49,014 nt of DNA from Candidatus Desulfaltia sp. (GCA_030656555.1 JAUSPN010000081.1:1-49014), one strand, 5' to 3'; shown: positions 25,776-34,291, numbered from the stretch's first letter. A program made the numbers and translations. The notes: a model not told the origin generated them from the sequence alone.

Positions 25776-26654
25776 TTATTCTTTTAAAAATTGTCTCAGA
25801 GAAATAAAACAGCCTAACCATCCAACAAGCATGCTGCACAATATTATTGCGCCGGACAGCCTGAGCGAAAAAAACCTGACGTGTAACAAATCAAAAGACA
25901 GGCTCTGTTCAACATTGATCGATATATATATATAAGCGGCAAATAATGCGGCAAGCCCGATGATTCCTCCAAGCGCACCCTGGATAACGGCTTCAATGTA
26001 AAAAGGGGTCTTGATAAATCGGTCGGTAGCTCCAATTAGACGCATTATTTCAATCTCTTCACGCCTTGAATATATTACAAGTCTGATAGTGTTGGCCACA
26101 ATAAAGACAGCGGCCATGAAGAAAATACCGCTCATAGCATATCCTGTTAATCTGAACAGATCAAAGAGCTTAATAAATCGTCCGATCCATCTCCGGCCAT
26201 ATTCAACATCATCTATTTCAGGAAGTGCTTCAATCTGAACCGCCAGATTTTCAATCCTTTCACTGTTTGAAAACTGCTCTGTAAGACGAATTTCAAAGGC
26301 ATCGGGAAGTGGATTCTCCTTAAATCCGTTAAGAAGGGAAGATTGTCGTTTCATCTGCTCTCTAAGTCGCTTCATGGCTTCCTCTTTTGATATGAATTCA
26401 GCCTCGGCAACTCCATAGAGCCCATGAATTTTGTTTTTTATATCAACAAGATTTGTTTCAACTATATCTGGTTTAAGGTATGCTATTATTTTTATCCCCT
26501 TTTTCCAGGAATTCATATAGTCGTTTGTGTTAAGAAAAAAAAGAACAAGAGTGCTGACTATAAGTACTGACAGAAATATTGTAATAATTGTGACTGCGCT
26601 CAGAAAGCTGTTGGTTCGGATATCCTGAAAGGCCCTTTTAAAAAAGAAAATCAT
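25776..26654 (-). CDS. ftsX: Cell-division ABC transporter membrane subunit FtsX
   Basis: 292 residues from the ATG that overlaps the ftsE stop in a TAATG junction; the N-terminus MIFFFKRAFQDIRTNSFLSA then matches the family, whereas an in-frame start at 26672 adds six residues. Topology is that of FtsX: a first membrane helix (AVTIITIFLSVLIVSTLVLFF), a periplasmic loop of about 120 residues containing EAEFISKEEAMKRLREQM, then three further helices. The periplasmic loop of FtsX binds EnvC or NlpC/P60 partners; the EnvC-like gene follows five bases downstream. With FtsE it converts ATP hydrolysis into activation of septal peptidoglycan hydrolysis. Confidence 0.93.
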   Translation of the reverse strand: MIFFFKRAFQDIRTNSFLSAVTIITIFLSVLIVSTLVLFFLNTNDYMNSWKKGIKIIAYLKPDIVETNLVDIKNKIHGLYGVAEAEFISKEEAMKRLREQMKRQSSLLNGFKENPLPDAFEIRLTEQFSNSERIENLAVQIEALPEIDDVEYGRRWIGRFIKLFDLFRLTGYAMSGIFFMAAVFIVANTIRLVIYSRREEIEIMRLIGATDRFIKTPFYIEAVIQGALGGIIGLAALFAAYIYISINVEQSLSFDLLHVRFFSLRLSGAIILCSMLVGWLGCFISLRQFLKE

Positions 26655-27334
26655 TACTTCAAAACCTGACATCCATCTTTAAGATAGATTGCTCTGCAGC
26701 CTGTTTTGCGTATTAATTCCTGATCGTGGGTTGCAACAAGGATTGTGGCTCCTCGCGCGTGGAACTCTTTAAGAAGATCAAAAACAGCGCCTGCCGATTC
26801 CGGGTCAAGGCTGCCGGTTGGTTCATCGGCTAAGATTATCTTAGGCATCCCTACAACTGCTCTGGCCACTGCGATTCTTTGCTGTTCTCCGCCTGACAGG
26901 CTTTGAGGCATGGCATTAAACCTTTTTTCCATTCCTACCATTCTCAGCACGCTGTTTACTTTTTTCTGGACAAACTGCTTTTTTTTACCCATTGCCTCAA
27001 GCACTAAAGCAACATTATCAAATACTGTTTTCGTGGGTATCAGCTTGTAATCCTGGAATATTATCCCTAACTTTTGCCTTAAAAACGAAATCCGTTTGCG
27101 GGGAATTCTGGAAAGATTCATTCCGTCGATTAATATTTGACCCTCTGATACAGGTTCTCCAAGATAAAGGAGCTTCAGTAGAGTGGATTTGCCTGCCCCG
27201 CTGGGACCGGTGATAAAAAGGAATTCATTTTTGGATACATCGAGGTTTATATTGCTTAAAGCCTTTTTTGAGCCGTAATTCTTGTGGACATGGAACATTC
27301 GAATTATTGTGCTTTTCTCGTTTTTGTCGATCAT
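26654..27334 (-). CDS. ftsE: Cell-division ATP-binding protein FtsE
   Basis: 226 residues with all ABC ATPase elements: Walker A GPSGAGKST, Q-loop FQDYKLIPTKTVFDNVAL, signature LSGGEQQRIAVARAV, Walker B IILADEPTGSLDP and the switch histidine in LVATHD. FVQKKVNSVLRMVGM before the signature motif is typical of FtsE. The ATG overlaps the tolC stop (ATGA) and its own stop overlaps ftsX, so tolC-ftsE-ftsX-envC are read as one transcript. Coupling of a TolC-type channel gene to ftsEX is the less usual part of the arrangement. Confidence 0.95.
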   Translation of the reverse strand: MIDKNEKSTIIRMFHVHKNYGSKKALSNINLDVSKNEFLFITGPSGAGKSTLLKLLYLGEPVSEGQILIDGMNLSRIPRKRISFLRQKLGIIFQDYKLIPTKTVFDNVALVLEAMGKKKQFVQKKVNSVLRMVGMEKRFNAMPQSLSGGEQQRIAVARAVVGMPKIILADEPTGSLDPESAGAVFDLLKEFHARGATILVATHDQELIRKTGCRAIYLKDGCQVLK

Positions 27335-28677
27335 TCCAAGCCGGCCTCAACCTCTTGCGCCCGGCCCATTGCCCAATACAGATAGGCTTTTGATATTTTG
27401 AAATCATATAATGCATTGTAATAATTAGTCATGGTTCTGGAAAGAAGCGTTTGCGCATCCAGGACATCTGTTGAAGTGTCCATCTGTTCTTTATAGCGTT
27501 CTTCGCTTATTCTAAAGTTCTCCCTGGCCTGTTCAATGGCTTGTTTTACAGCCATAATGTTTTGTTCGGATTCTTTGGTGTTAAGATATGCCTGTTTTAC
27601 CTCAAGATGGATGTTGTCAATGATCTCGGCGAGTTGATATCGAGACTGTGCAAGAGCGCTTAGTTTTTCCTTTACGCCGTATCTGGTTTTGCCCCATTCC
27701 CAGAAATTCCATGAAGCTGTGGCTGTAATATCCCAACTTTCAGGATCGCTTATCCCCTCTCCGCCATCAGCATCAAAATCGGTCCCAATTTTATAATAAT
27801 TACCCTCCAATGTTATTGATGGATAATAGTCTGTTTTCCCAATTTCTAATTCTTTTTGTGCGATTTCAACCTGCAGTTCTGCTGCGTTTATTTCCAGACG
27901 GTTTTTTTCAGCCATATCAAAGCAAAAATCGATTTTCTTTTCAAAAAAATAATAATCAACAATATCCGTGAGTTCGACAGGGGCATTAATTTGCCTGCGC
28001 AATAAAATATTAAATTTCGATTTTGCTGTTTCCATGTTGTTTTGAGCAACAATAAAATCCTGCCGGGCATTGGCCAGTTCAACCTGAGCTTTCAACAAAT
28101 CGTTTAAAGGGGTCATTCCGACTTCATAGAAATCTTTTGCCACATCTTTGTGCGCTGAAATCTGCGTAACCGCTTCTCTTGCAATTGCCGCCAGCTTTTG
28201 CGCCTTTAATAGAGTAAAATATACTTTATTTGCTTCAAAGACAACCGCCTGGACGGCAGTCTTTTCATTAAGCCGCGCAACGGCAAGATCAATGGCCGCA
28301 ACCTTATACTTGTTAACAAGGGAAAACCCTTTAAATACAGGCTGTGTGAATGTGCCGGTAAAAGTATACTTGTTTTTTGGATCCGTTACGCCGTTAGCAA
28401 CCGTGGCTTCCTCTTCATAGTTACGCCTGTATTTATAGGTTGCGCCCAGGGTTGGAAGAAAATTGCTTCGTTGTTTCAACCTGGCTGAAGCTGCGGCGGT
28501 TACATCCTCTCTGGAGGACTTAAGCCCGAGATTAGCCTTTATTGCCTGCTTTATTGTCTGTTCAATGGTAAAGACCTCTTTAGCTTCATTATCTTCGGCA
28601 AGGCAGGGGAAAACCAGAAAACACCCGATAATTACAAAAACAAGTAAACATTTATGGCAAAAATCGTTAAAATACAA
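27331..28677 (-). CDS. TolC-family outer membrane channel protein
   Basis: 448 residues with a signal peptide (CLLVFVIIGCFLVFPCLAED) and two repeats of the outer-membrane efflux domain, rich in long amphipathic helices: the first begins FTIEQTIKQAIKANLGLKSSREDV, the second EKNRLEINAAELQVEIAQKEL. The strand segments LGATYKYRRNYEEE and ITATASWNFWEWGKTRYGVKEK are typical. TolC-type proteins form a trimeric outer-membrane duct used with inner-membrane exporters. It is the first gene of the ftsEX transcript, and no dedicated efflux pump lies next to it. Confidence 0.9.
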   Translation of the reverse strand: MYFNDFCHKCLLVFVIIGCFLVFPCLAEDNEAKEVFTIEQTIKQAIKANLGLKSSREDVTAAASARLKQRSNFLPTLGATYKYRRNYEEEATVANGVTDPKNKYTFTGTFTQPVFKGFSLVNKYKVAAIDLAVARLNEKTAVQAVVFEANKVYFTLLKAQKLAAIAREAVTQISAHKDVAKDFYEVGMTPLNDLLKAQVELANARQDFIVAQNNMETAKSKFNILLRRQINAPVELTDIVDYYFFEKKIDFCFDMAEKNRLEINAAELQVEIAQKELEIGKTDYYPSITLEGNYYKIGTDFDADGGEGISDPESWDITATASWNFWEWGKTRYGVKEKLSALAQSRYQLAEIIDNIHLEVKQAYLNTKESEQNIMAVKQAIEQARENFRISEERYKEQMDTSTDVLDAQTLLSRTMTNYYNALYDFKISKAYLYWAMGRAQEVEAGLE

Positions 28678-28704
28678 TGTGTTGCCTATCTCTTTTTTTT
28701 TAGA

Positions 28705-28732
28705 TTGACCAAAATTAATTTTCTATGATATT
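28705..28732 (+). promoter_or_regulatory. Candidate sigma-70 promoter of pyrE
   Basis: TTGACC (28705-28710) and GATATT (28727-28732) are separated by 16 bp. The predicted start site near 28740 falls just before the attenuator-like leader. The -10 matches only four of six positions. Confidence 0.4.
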
Positions 28733-28740
28733 GATTTTTT

Positions 28741-28832
28741 GAGGTTAGGGAGTGCTGTTGCCAGTTTTCCTTACTCAAAGCCTCCACTGAATCCCATAAA
28801 CAGGCTTCTTCCAATTCAGTGGAGGTTTTTTA
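28741..28832 (+). promoter_or_regulatory. Attenuator-like leader of pyrE (alternative hairpins)
   Basis: CCTCCACTGAAT (28781-28792) pairs perfectly with ATTCAGTGGAGG (28814-28825) and is followed by TTTTTTAT, an intrinsic terminator placed about 80 bp before pyrE. Upstream, GAGGTT plus GAGT (28741-28754) can pair with ACTC plus AGCCTC (28774-28784), which overlaps the 5' arm of the terminator. The two folds exclude each other, as in transcription attenuation. A pyrR gene is present at 43891-44433, but I see no clear match to the PyrR-binding loop, so the effector is open. Confidence 0.6.
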
Positions 28833-28909
28833 TCTTATATTTGTCATAAAATCAACAAATACTTAAAAAACAGGAATGGTTCAGCAACAAAATCATGAGG
28901 ATACAGACC

Positions 28910-29473
28910 ATGAAACAGGAACTCGTTGAAATGCTTTGTCGAAAATCTTTTAAATATAGCGACAGACCAACCTTTAAGCTTGTTTCAGGCAACATGAGTT
29001 GCTTTTATGTTAATTGCAAACCAACTATCCTGAGCCCAAGAGGCATGTTTTTAATCGGTCACCTTGTTTTTGATGCGATTAAAGATCTGAATGTTGCGGC
29101 AATCGGCGGGCTTACCTTCGGCGCTGATCCTATTGCTGTCGCAACCGCTTTTGCCTCTGAATTAAATCAAAAACCAATAAACGCCTTTTCAATACGAAAG
29201 ACAAGGAAAGATCACGGAATTGTCAGATGGATCGAAGGGGATGTAAAACCCGGCGACAGAGTTGTAATAATAGATGATGTGGTTACAACAGGAGGCTCAA
29301 CGATCAAGGCGGTTGAGCGGGCAAGGTCTGAAGGATTAGAGGTGGTTAAGGCTGTAATACTGGTTGACCGCCAGGAAGGGGGCATGGAAAATATTCGCAA
29401 ACAGGTACGAGATGTTTCTGCAATTATTTCAAGGGATGAACTTGTAAGGCAGGCGGAAAAATTTAGAATATAA
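28910..29473 (+). CDS. pyrE: Orotate phosphoribosyltransferase
   Basis: 187 residues from ATG 28910, preferred because GAGGATAC lies upstream; the earlier ATG at 28895 has no ribosome site. The PRPP loop is [19 protein letters not shown], and the mobile loop with catalytic lysine is [17 protein letters not shown]. The N-terminal [20 protein letters not shown] resembles the SGxxSxFYxDxK segment of OPRTases. It converts orotate and PRPP to OMP in pyrimidine synthesis. Together with carB and pyrR it shows de novo pyrimidine capacity, with the genes scattered. The attenuator-like leader suggests control by pyrimidine supply. Confidence 0.93.
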   Translation: MKQELVEMLCRKSFKYSDRPTFKLVSGNMSCFYVNCKPTILSPRGMFLIGHLVFDAIKDLNVAAIGGLTFGADPIAVATAFASELNQKPINAFSIRKTRKDHGIVRWIEGDVKPGDRVVIIDDVVTTGGSTIKAVERARSEGLEVVKAVILVDRQEGGMENIRKQVRDVSAIISRDELVRQAEKFRI

Positions 29474-29506
29474 AACGTCGGTCTCGTATTGAGACCATGT
29501 TTCATA

Positions 29507-29878
29507 TTAAAGCGGTTTATATGTTGCGCATGCGTCCTCTGTTTCCCATGCTGTTACACTTGTAACTTTTATGTCGTTGTTTTCTATTGTTCCTTGTAGT
29601 TTTTTTGCAATATAGAAGGCGATATTTTCAGAGGATGGATTGTTATCACGAAAAAAATCAAGTTCATTGAGGACACAGTGATCAAGCTTTGCTATAATTT
29701 CGGAAACTTGCTTCTTTATCTCTCCAAAATCAACTATAATTCCTGCGCTGTTTAAGCTTTTACTTCCCACACAAGCCTCAATTTTCCAGTTATGACCATG
29801 CATATTTTCACATTTTTTTGCTACCATCTTGAGCCGGTGGGCTGCTGCAAAATAGGTGATAACCTTTAACTCAAACAT
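29507..29878 (-). CDS. queD: 6-pyruvoyl-tetrahydropterin synthase family, QueD type
   Basis: 123 residues, the usual QueD length. Zinc ligands are in FAAAHRL (His near 14) and MHGHNW (two His near 28-30). A Cys in MVAKKCENMHGH matches the catalytic cysteine. DFGEIKKQVSEIIAKLDHCVLN carries the Asp/His dyad, and the C-terminal SVTAWETEDACATYKP holds the substrate-anchoring Glu. QueD makes 6-carboxy-tetrahydropterin from dihydroneopterin triphosphate on the way to queuosine. AAGGT precedes the ATG. It is convergent with pyrE. A small hairpin, GGTCTC/GAGACC, lies between the two stops. Confidence 0.9.
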   Translation of the reverse strand: MFELKVITYFAAAHRLKMVAKKCENMHGHNWKIEACVGSKSLNSAGIIVDFGEIKKQVSEIIAKLDHCVLNELDFFRDNNPSSENIAFYIAKKLQGTIENNDIKVTSVTAWETEDACATYKPL

Positions 29879-29920
29879 GTTTACCTTATATTGTAATGGT
29901 TTATGGTTCAGATGTTAAAT

Positions 29921-30141
29921 GGTTCACGGTTCACGGTTCACAGTTTTTTCAGTGAACTATACAAGGATTGAAGCATTTTGGATATTGATTTCAACTCTTG
30001 AATTAATTCTTTCGCATCTAAATCAGAAAATATATTAACCCCTCGTGAAATATTAATCTGTGTTCTCATATCCGCAGCCGATCCTTGTGCAATCTGTTTT
30101 TTTCAACCATAAACCGATAACTGTAAACCGTGAACAGTTAC
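29921..30141. mobile_element. GTTCACG-family element carrying a four-helix-bundle gene remnant
   Basis: The left side has GGTTCACGGTTCACGGTTCAC (period 7) followed by AGTTTTTTCAG. The right side has TTTTTTTCAACCATAAACCG, ATAACTGTAAACC and the end GTGAACAGTTAC. The outer parts match the collapsed element at 9881-9966. The interior holds the remnant at 29938-30102. Direct repeats of GTTTTTTCA border the interior, so slippage or recombination between them would yield exactly the shorter form. Confidence 0.65.
29938..30102 (-). pseudogene. Remnant of a four-helix-bundle protein (23S rRNA intervening-sequence protein family)
   Basis: The minus strand reads KKQIAQGSAADMRTQINISR, then GVNIFSDLDAKELIQELKSI and SKMLQSLYSSLKKL before TGA. 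IAQGSAADMRTQ followed by LIQELKSISKMLQSLYSSLK matches the third and fourth helices of the S23/IVP-like four-helix-bundle family (consensus of the type AKGSAAEVRTQ ... MLNGLIKSLK). The N-terminal two helices and the start codon are missing, and a TGA stands directly in front, so it is a fragment. Such proteins occur inside 23S rRNA intervening sequences and as orphan intergenic genes. Here the fragment is embedded in a short-period repeat element. Confidence 0.7.
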
Positions 30142-30150
30142 TCTTTATGT

Positions 30151-31263
30151 TTATCTGGAAACTGTTGTGTTAGTGCTTTTGAATATATTTTTTAATTTTG
30201 TCGACAGCTTGCTTGATTCGAGTTTCGCAAATTCCTTGAGAAGCTCTTCCTGTTTCCCGGAAAGATTAGTTGGTGTATTAATGACAATTTGCATTATCTG
30301 GTCGCCGCGGCTGCCATTTCTGAGAGAGGGTATGCCAAGGCCTGAAAAGCGCAGTATATCACCAGGCTGTGTGCCTTTGGGGATTTCGAGTTTCTTTTCA
30401 TGGTTTAATGTAGGCACCTTTATTTTATCTCCAAGCGTGGCTTGTATAAATGATATCGGTATCCGGCATATAACGTCCGTATTGTTGCGTTCGAAAAATT
30501 CATGGGGTTCTACACCAATAAAAACATAAAGATCTCCTGGAGGACCGCCGTAAAGCCCGGCCTCTCCTTCGCCGGTCAGACGAAGCCTGGAGCCTGAATC
30601 CACGCCTGCCGGTATTTTAACAGAAACCTTTTTGCTGACCATCACCTGTCCTGTCCCCTTGCAATTAGAGCATCGATGAGGTATGGACTGGCCGTGGCCG
30701 TGGCATGTCGGGCAGGTAGTCCTTACTGTAAAAAAACCCTGAGACCTGGAAACCTGGCCTGTGCCGCCACAAGGCCTGCAATTTTCCGGCTGTGTGCCCG
30801 GCTTGCAAGCATTGCCGTTACATGTAGAGCATACCTCCATCTTTTCAATGTTTATCTCCGTGTCTATCCCAAAGGCCGCTTCCATGAAGCTTAAGTTTAA
30901 ATTATAACGAAGATCCGCCCCTCTCTGAACCCTTGTTCTGGAACCTGTTGTTCTGAATCCGAAAAAATCTTCAAAAATATCCCCAAAACTTGAAAAAATA
31001 TCATCAAAACCACCGAACCCTGAAAAACCGGTTCCTTCAATGCCCTGGTGTCCATATTGATCATAAATATTACGCTTCTGTGGATCATGAAGCACCTCAT
31101 AAGCTTCGGCAGCCTCTTTGAAGCTTTCTTCCGATGCTTTGTCGCCGGGGTTTCTGTCAGGATGGTATTTAAGGGCCATTTTGCGATAGGCAGCCTTTAT
31201 TTCACTTGCAGAGGCATTGCGGTCTATGCCAAGAATTTCATAGTAATCACGTTTAGCAGTCAT
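30151..31263 (-). CDS. dnaJ: Chaperone protein DnaJ
   Basis: 370 residues: J domain (1-70) with the HPD motif in [11 protein letters not shown], a Gly/Phe region ([25 protein letters not shown]), a zinc-finger region with four Cys pairs ([38 protein letters not shown]) and the C-terminal substrate-binding domains. It stimulates DnaK ATPase and delivers unfolded clients. The first zinc repeat is slightly irregular, ending NGNA instead of xGxG, but all eight cysteines are present. dnaK and grpE are not adjacent. The repeat element 31283-31420 lies just upstream. Confidence 0.95.
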   Translation of the reverse strand: MTAKRDYYEILGIDRNASASEIKAAYRKMALKYHPDRNPGDKASEESFKEAAEAYEVLHDPQKRNIYDQYGHQGIEGTGFSGFGGFDDIFSSFGDIFEDFFGFRTTGSRTRVQRGADLRYNLNLSFMEAAFGIDTEINIEKMEVCSTCNGNACKPGTQPENCRPCGGTGQVSRSQGFFTVRTTCPTCHGHGQSIPHRCSNCKGTGQVMVSKKVSVKIPAGVDSGSRLRLTGEGEAGLYGGPPGDLYVFIGVEPHEFFERNNTDVICRIPISFIQATLGDKIKVPTLNHEKKLEIPKGTQPGDILRFSGLGIPSLRNGSRGDQIMQIVINTPTNLSGKQEELLKEFAKLESSKLSTKLKNIFKSTNTTVSR

Positions 31264-31282
31264 TTAGATTCCTGATATTATA

Positions 31283-31420
31283 AGCGTTCACGGAACGTTG
31301 AAATTAGAAAATGGAAATTGGAAATTTGGCCTTCATGTTTTTGTATTGTTCTCGTAAACTCGTTTCATCTCTTCCCAATTTCTACTTTCCAATTTCAAGT
31401 TTCAAGCCATGAACAGCTAC
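31283..31420. repeat. Nested heptad-repeat element (GTTCACG outside, GAAATTG inside)
   Basis: The outer ends AAGCGTTCACGGAACG and CATGAACAGCTAC are degenerate forms of the GTTCACG-family ends. Inside, GAAATTA GAAAATG GAAATTG GAAATTT (period 7, 31301-31326) faces the complementary CAATTTC TACTTTC CAATTTC AAGTTTC. About 50 bp between them show no gene. It lies between the dnaJ start and the ubiE start, so promoters of both genes must lie in or beside it. Confidence 0.7.
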
Positions 31421-31525
31421 CTGATGTTTTTACGGCTCTCATGTTGTCATAGCCTTTTTGATATGATAGATATATGTAACTTGAGTATTTAACTTAAAAA
31501 CATAATACATAAGGCATACTTGTCA

Positions 31526-32239
31526 ATGAAGAATGTAGAACTTCGCTTTATAAGGGAGATGTTTGACCAAATAGCGCCAAGGTATGATCTGTTAAACCGT
31601 CTTTTAAGCTGCAGGCAGGATGTTTACTGGAGAAGGATGATGGTGTCTGAAATAAAGGTCCCTGCCGGCGGCCTGTTGCTGGATGTGGCCTGTGGAACCG
31701 GCGATGTTGCCATTGAAATAATCCGGCAAAAAGGGTCTTCTGTAAAGGTTTGCGGAATCGATTTTTCAACATCCATGCTCATGCTTGCCAGAGACAAAAT
31801 AAGAGATATGCATGACGGCTCAAATATTCATCTGCTTTCCGGAAACGCATTGAATCTTCCGTTTAAGGCAGAAACCTTTGACGCGCTTACAATTGCATTC
31901 GGCATCAGAAACATTGTTGACAAGTTGTCGGCTCTGCAGGTTTTTTATAGAACATTAACCACAGGCGGAATGGTTCTTGTGCTTGAACTGGCTTTTCCTG
32001 AAAAAGGATTGCTGCCGGCCTTTTACCATTTTTATTTTAGGAAAATTCTCCCTCTTATAGGAGCGTTGTTTTCAAAGAATCTAATAGCATATCAATACCT
32101 TCCCTGTTCTGTTGAAAGTTTTCCAGATCCTTATTCCTTTGCCGCAATAATGCGTAAAGCAGGGTTTCAAGATATCAGATGGAAAAAACTGGCGCTTGGA
32201 ATTGCGGTATTATATGTTGGATATAAGAAAAAACCATAA
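31526..32239 (+). CDS. ubiE: Demethylmenaquinone/ubiquinone methyltransferase UbiE family
   Basis: 237 residues from ATG 31526; a TTG at 31520 is an alternative that sits closer to the AAGG ribosome site. SAM-binding motif I is LLLDVACGTGDVAIEI (about 48-63). Family signatures include FDQIAPRYDLLNRLLSCRQD at the N-terminus and FDALTIAFGIRNIVDK. It C-methylates demethylmenaquinol (or demethoxyubiquinol); in an anaerobe the menaquinone reaction (MenG) is the likely one. It stands alone and ends in a bidirectional terminator shared with ppaC. Confidence 0.9.
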   Translation: MKNVELRFIREMFDQIAPRYDLLNRLLSCRQDVYWRRMMVSEIKVPAGGLLLDVACGTGDVAIEIIRQKGSSVKVCGIDFSTSMLMLARDKIRDMHDGSNIHLLSGNALNLPFKAETFDALTIAFGIRNIVDKLSALQVFYRTLTTGGMVLVLELAFPEKGLLPAFYHFYFRKILPLIGALFSKNLIAYQYLPCSVESFPDPYSFAAIMRKAGFQDIRWKKLALGIAVLYVGYKKKP

Positions 32240-32283
32240 AAAAAGCCCTGCATGTAAAGCAAAAACATGCGGGGCTTTTTTTA
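32238..32283. terminator. Bidirectional intrinsic terminator between ubiE and ppaC
   Basis: AAAAAAGCCCTGCATG and CATGCGGGGCTTTTTTT form a stem with A-runs on one side and T-runs on the other, so it works for either convergent gene. Confidence 0.9.
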
Positions 32284-32304
32284 AAGATTTCTGTTTGTAA
32301 TTAT

Positions 32305-33228
32305 TTAGCCGGCAAAGGCTTTTTCAAAATTGGGTACAACCTGTTTTTTGCGGCTCATAACGCCGGCCAGCCAGACTTTTCCTCCAGCAGGAGCTACGCC
32401 AAATGCCTTTTCCACTACAGAAGGATCATCAGAAATAATCAGCATTTCAGTGCCTTCTTTTATGATATCTGTCAGCAGCAGAAAGACAGAGTGTCTGTTT
32501 CCTTCTGCTTTAAGAGCCTTGATATCTTCAACCAGAGCCGGTTTAACATCATCCAGAAGAGACAGGTCTACAACTTCAAGCTGACCAATCCCTACCTTCT
32601 TTCCGCTCATATTAAAGTCTTTATAATCGCGTAATACCAATTCTCTGACAGGAGTGCCTTCAATAGCAGATTTTACCTTGAACATCGCCATGCCAAGAGA
32701 TTTTAAATCAGATTGACCGGCAATCTTTGCCAGAACTTCGCATGCCTCTTTATCCTTATCTGTACAAGTAACCGATTTGAAGATAACTGTATCGCTCAAG
32801 ATTGCGCAAAGCATAATCCCAGCGATGTTTTTGGGAATTTCAACTCCAAAGAAATCATACATGGACTTTATCACCGTACAGGTACAACCAACCGGCCAGA
32901 TCCATGCTTCAAGCGGATTAGGGGTGGTTACATCACCAAGCTTGTGATGATCCACGATTCCCACGATTTCAGCTTTCGCCAGATCGTCCAGGCTCTGAGC
33001 AAGGTCGGAATGATCAACAAGAATAACCTGCTTGCCGGCGCCGCTGCTTAATAGCTCGGGAGCGTTAACACCGAATTTCCCCAGAACAAACTTTGACTCA
33101 GGATTGAGCTCACCCTGTACCGCAGCTACAGACTTCACACCAAGCTTGTTTTTCAGATCAGCCAGAGCGATAGCGGCACACACAGAATCGCTGTCAGGAT
33201 TTTTATGCCCGAAAATATAAACTGCCAT
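32305..33228 (-). CDS. ppaC: Manganese-dependent inorganic pyrophosphatase (family II, DHH)
   Basis: 307 residues, typical for PpaC. N-terminal metal motif FGHKNPDSDSVCAAIAL, the second metal site in VILVDHSDLAQS, the DHH motif in GIVDHHKLGD, and the DHHA2-type C-terminal domain with the SRKKQVVPNFEKAF signature. It hydrolyses pyrophosphate to phosphate in the cytoplasm. In sulfate reducers this removes the PPi released when sulfate is activated to APS, fitting the inferred lifestyle. GGAGG lies at good spacing before the ATG. Confidence 0.95.
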   Translation of the reverse strand: MAVYIFGHKNPDSDSVCAAIALADLKNKLGVKSVAAVQGELNPESKFVLGKFGVNAPELLSSGAGKQVILVDHSDLAQSLDDLAKAEIVGIVDHHKLGDVTTPNPLEAWIWPVGCTCTVIKSMYDFFGVEIPKNIAGIMLCAILSDTVIFKSVTCTDKDKEACEVLAKIAGQSDLKSLGMAMFKVKSAIEGTPVRELVLRDYKDFNMSGKKVGIGQLEVVDLSLLDDVKPALVEDIKALKAEGNRHSVFLLLTDIIKEGTEMLIISDDPSVVEKAFGVAPAGGKVWLAGVMSRKKQVVPNFEKAFAG

Positions 33229-33417
33229 ATTAAACCTCCAAAAATTACAAAATTAATATTAACTTCACCTCTTGCCTGTTTTTTTATAAATTTTGTTATA
33301 GCTAGCAAAACACGCGGATTCTGTCAAGAAACAAAAGCGTAAACAAAGAACCTGCGCTCAATGAAGTTAGCAATTTAATGCATCCCCAACGATTGTATTC
33401 TGGATAGAGATTTCCAT

Positions 33418-34252
33418 TTATTTAGTCAACGGATGGTCCTTGAACTTATTTTGGCTGTTCTTGTCTCCAGAGTGACAGGGAGCGCAGTCCATCTTTCCTT
33501 TGAGGATGGGGCTTTCTTTGTCTTTGTCATGGCAAGCACCGCAAGTTTTTCGTGAATCGCTCTTTCCAAACCCTGCGATGGTCTTACCCTGCATCTTGGC
33601 CTCAATAATTTCCCAGGTCTTGCTGGCCACATCGCTGGTCAAACGTGCGCAACGCTCTTGACGCTGATCGGATGCCGCAGAAAGGCCCGAGGAATAAGCC
33701 CACTTGCTCACGGACACGTGGCAGAGTACGGAATCGCTCTGGCTGGTGGGCAAATCTCCTTCAAATTTGACTGCCTTGCCCGTTGGCTTGTAGATAGGGA
33801 AAGCGGTGGTTTCGTACCAGCTGAACAGCTGGTCCACTAGAGGATCGCGTTCCTTCCTGCCCCAGAACAAAGACAAAGCCGAAACTGATCCCAGAAGCGC
33901 TCCGCAGATGGTTCCCCAGTCGGAGATACCGCTTTTTCCCACTTCCATCATAGTGAACGGGAACTCCGAATAGGGCTTGCCATATTTTTCGCCCATCAGT
34001 CCGATGATAGAATAGAAAGTGCCGAATGCGCATCCATAACCTTTGTAGGCATAGCCATGGTAAGCTACAGATGCAATCTCCTTGGTATCCAGCGTCTTGG
34101 GGGTCCAGGAAAAGGGTTTTTGTGCCAGTTTGAATGGTCCAGGGGGGGGTATCCTCAGCAAAACTTATGCCTGAACCGGCCATGGCAAGGGTTGTTCCGG
34201 CTAAAGAACCGCCCATTATTAACAACATTTTTCTCCTGCTAATTTTGTTCAT
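33418..34252 (-). pseudogene. Tat-exported C_GCAxxG / diheme protein, frameshifted in a poly-C tract
   Basis: Frame 1 begins at ATG 34252 (AGGAGA upstream) with a twin-arginine signal, SRRKMLLIMGGSLAGTTLA, and reads to AEDTPPWTIQT. The homologous reading then continues in another frame as PPGPFKLAQKPFSWTPKTLD. The switch lies in a run of eight C on the minus strand (34142-34149); losing one C joins the frames into about 277 residues. The body holds the C_GCAxxG_C_C redox signature region (YGCAFGTFYSIIGLMGEKYG ... WGTICGALLGSV), and the C-terminus has two c-type heme motifs, CGACH and CAPCH. It is last gene of the YeiH operon. Probably a periplasmic redox protein. The break could be mutation, phase variation or sequencing error. 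Confidence 0.8.
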
Positions 34253-34291
34253 AATGCTTTCTCCTTGTTTTTTGATATCTGGATTTTAAAA

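Noticed and set aside
28895-28909. Upstream ATG as start of pyrE
   Set aside because: No ribosome-binding site precedes it, whereas ATG 28910 has GAGG at good spacing and fits the family length.
29481-29497. Hairpin GGTCTC/GAGACC as a terminator between pyrE and queD
   Set aside because: The stem is only six base pairs and no T-run follows on either strand.
33761-34252. A separate 163-residue protein from the Tat start
   Set aside because: After the poly-C tract this frame loses all family similarity, while the other frame keeps it; the two are one frameshifted gene.
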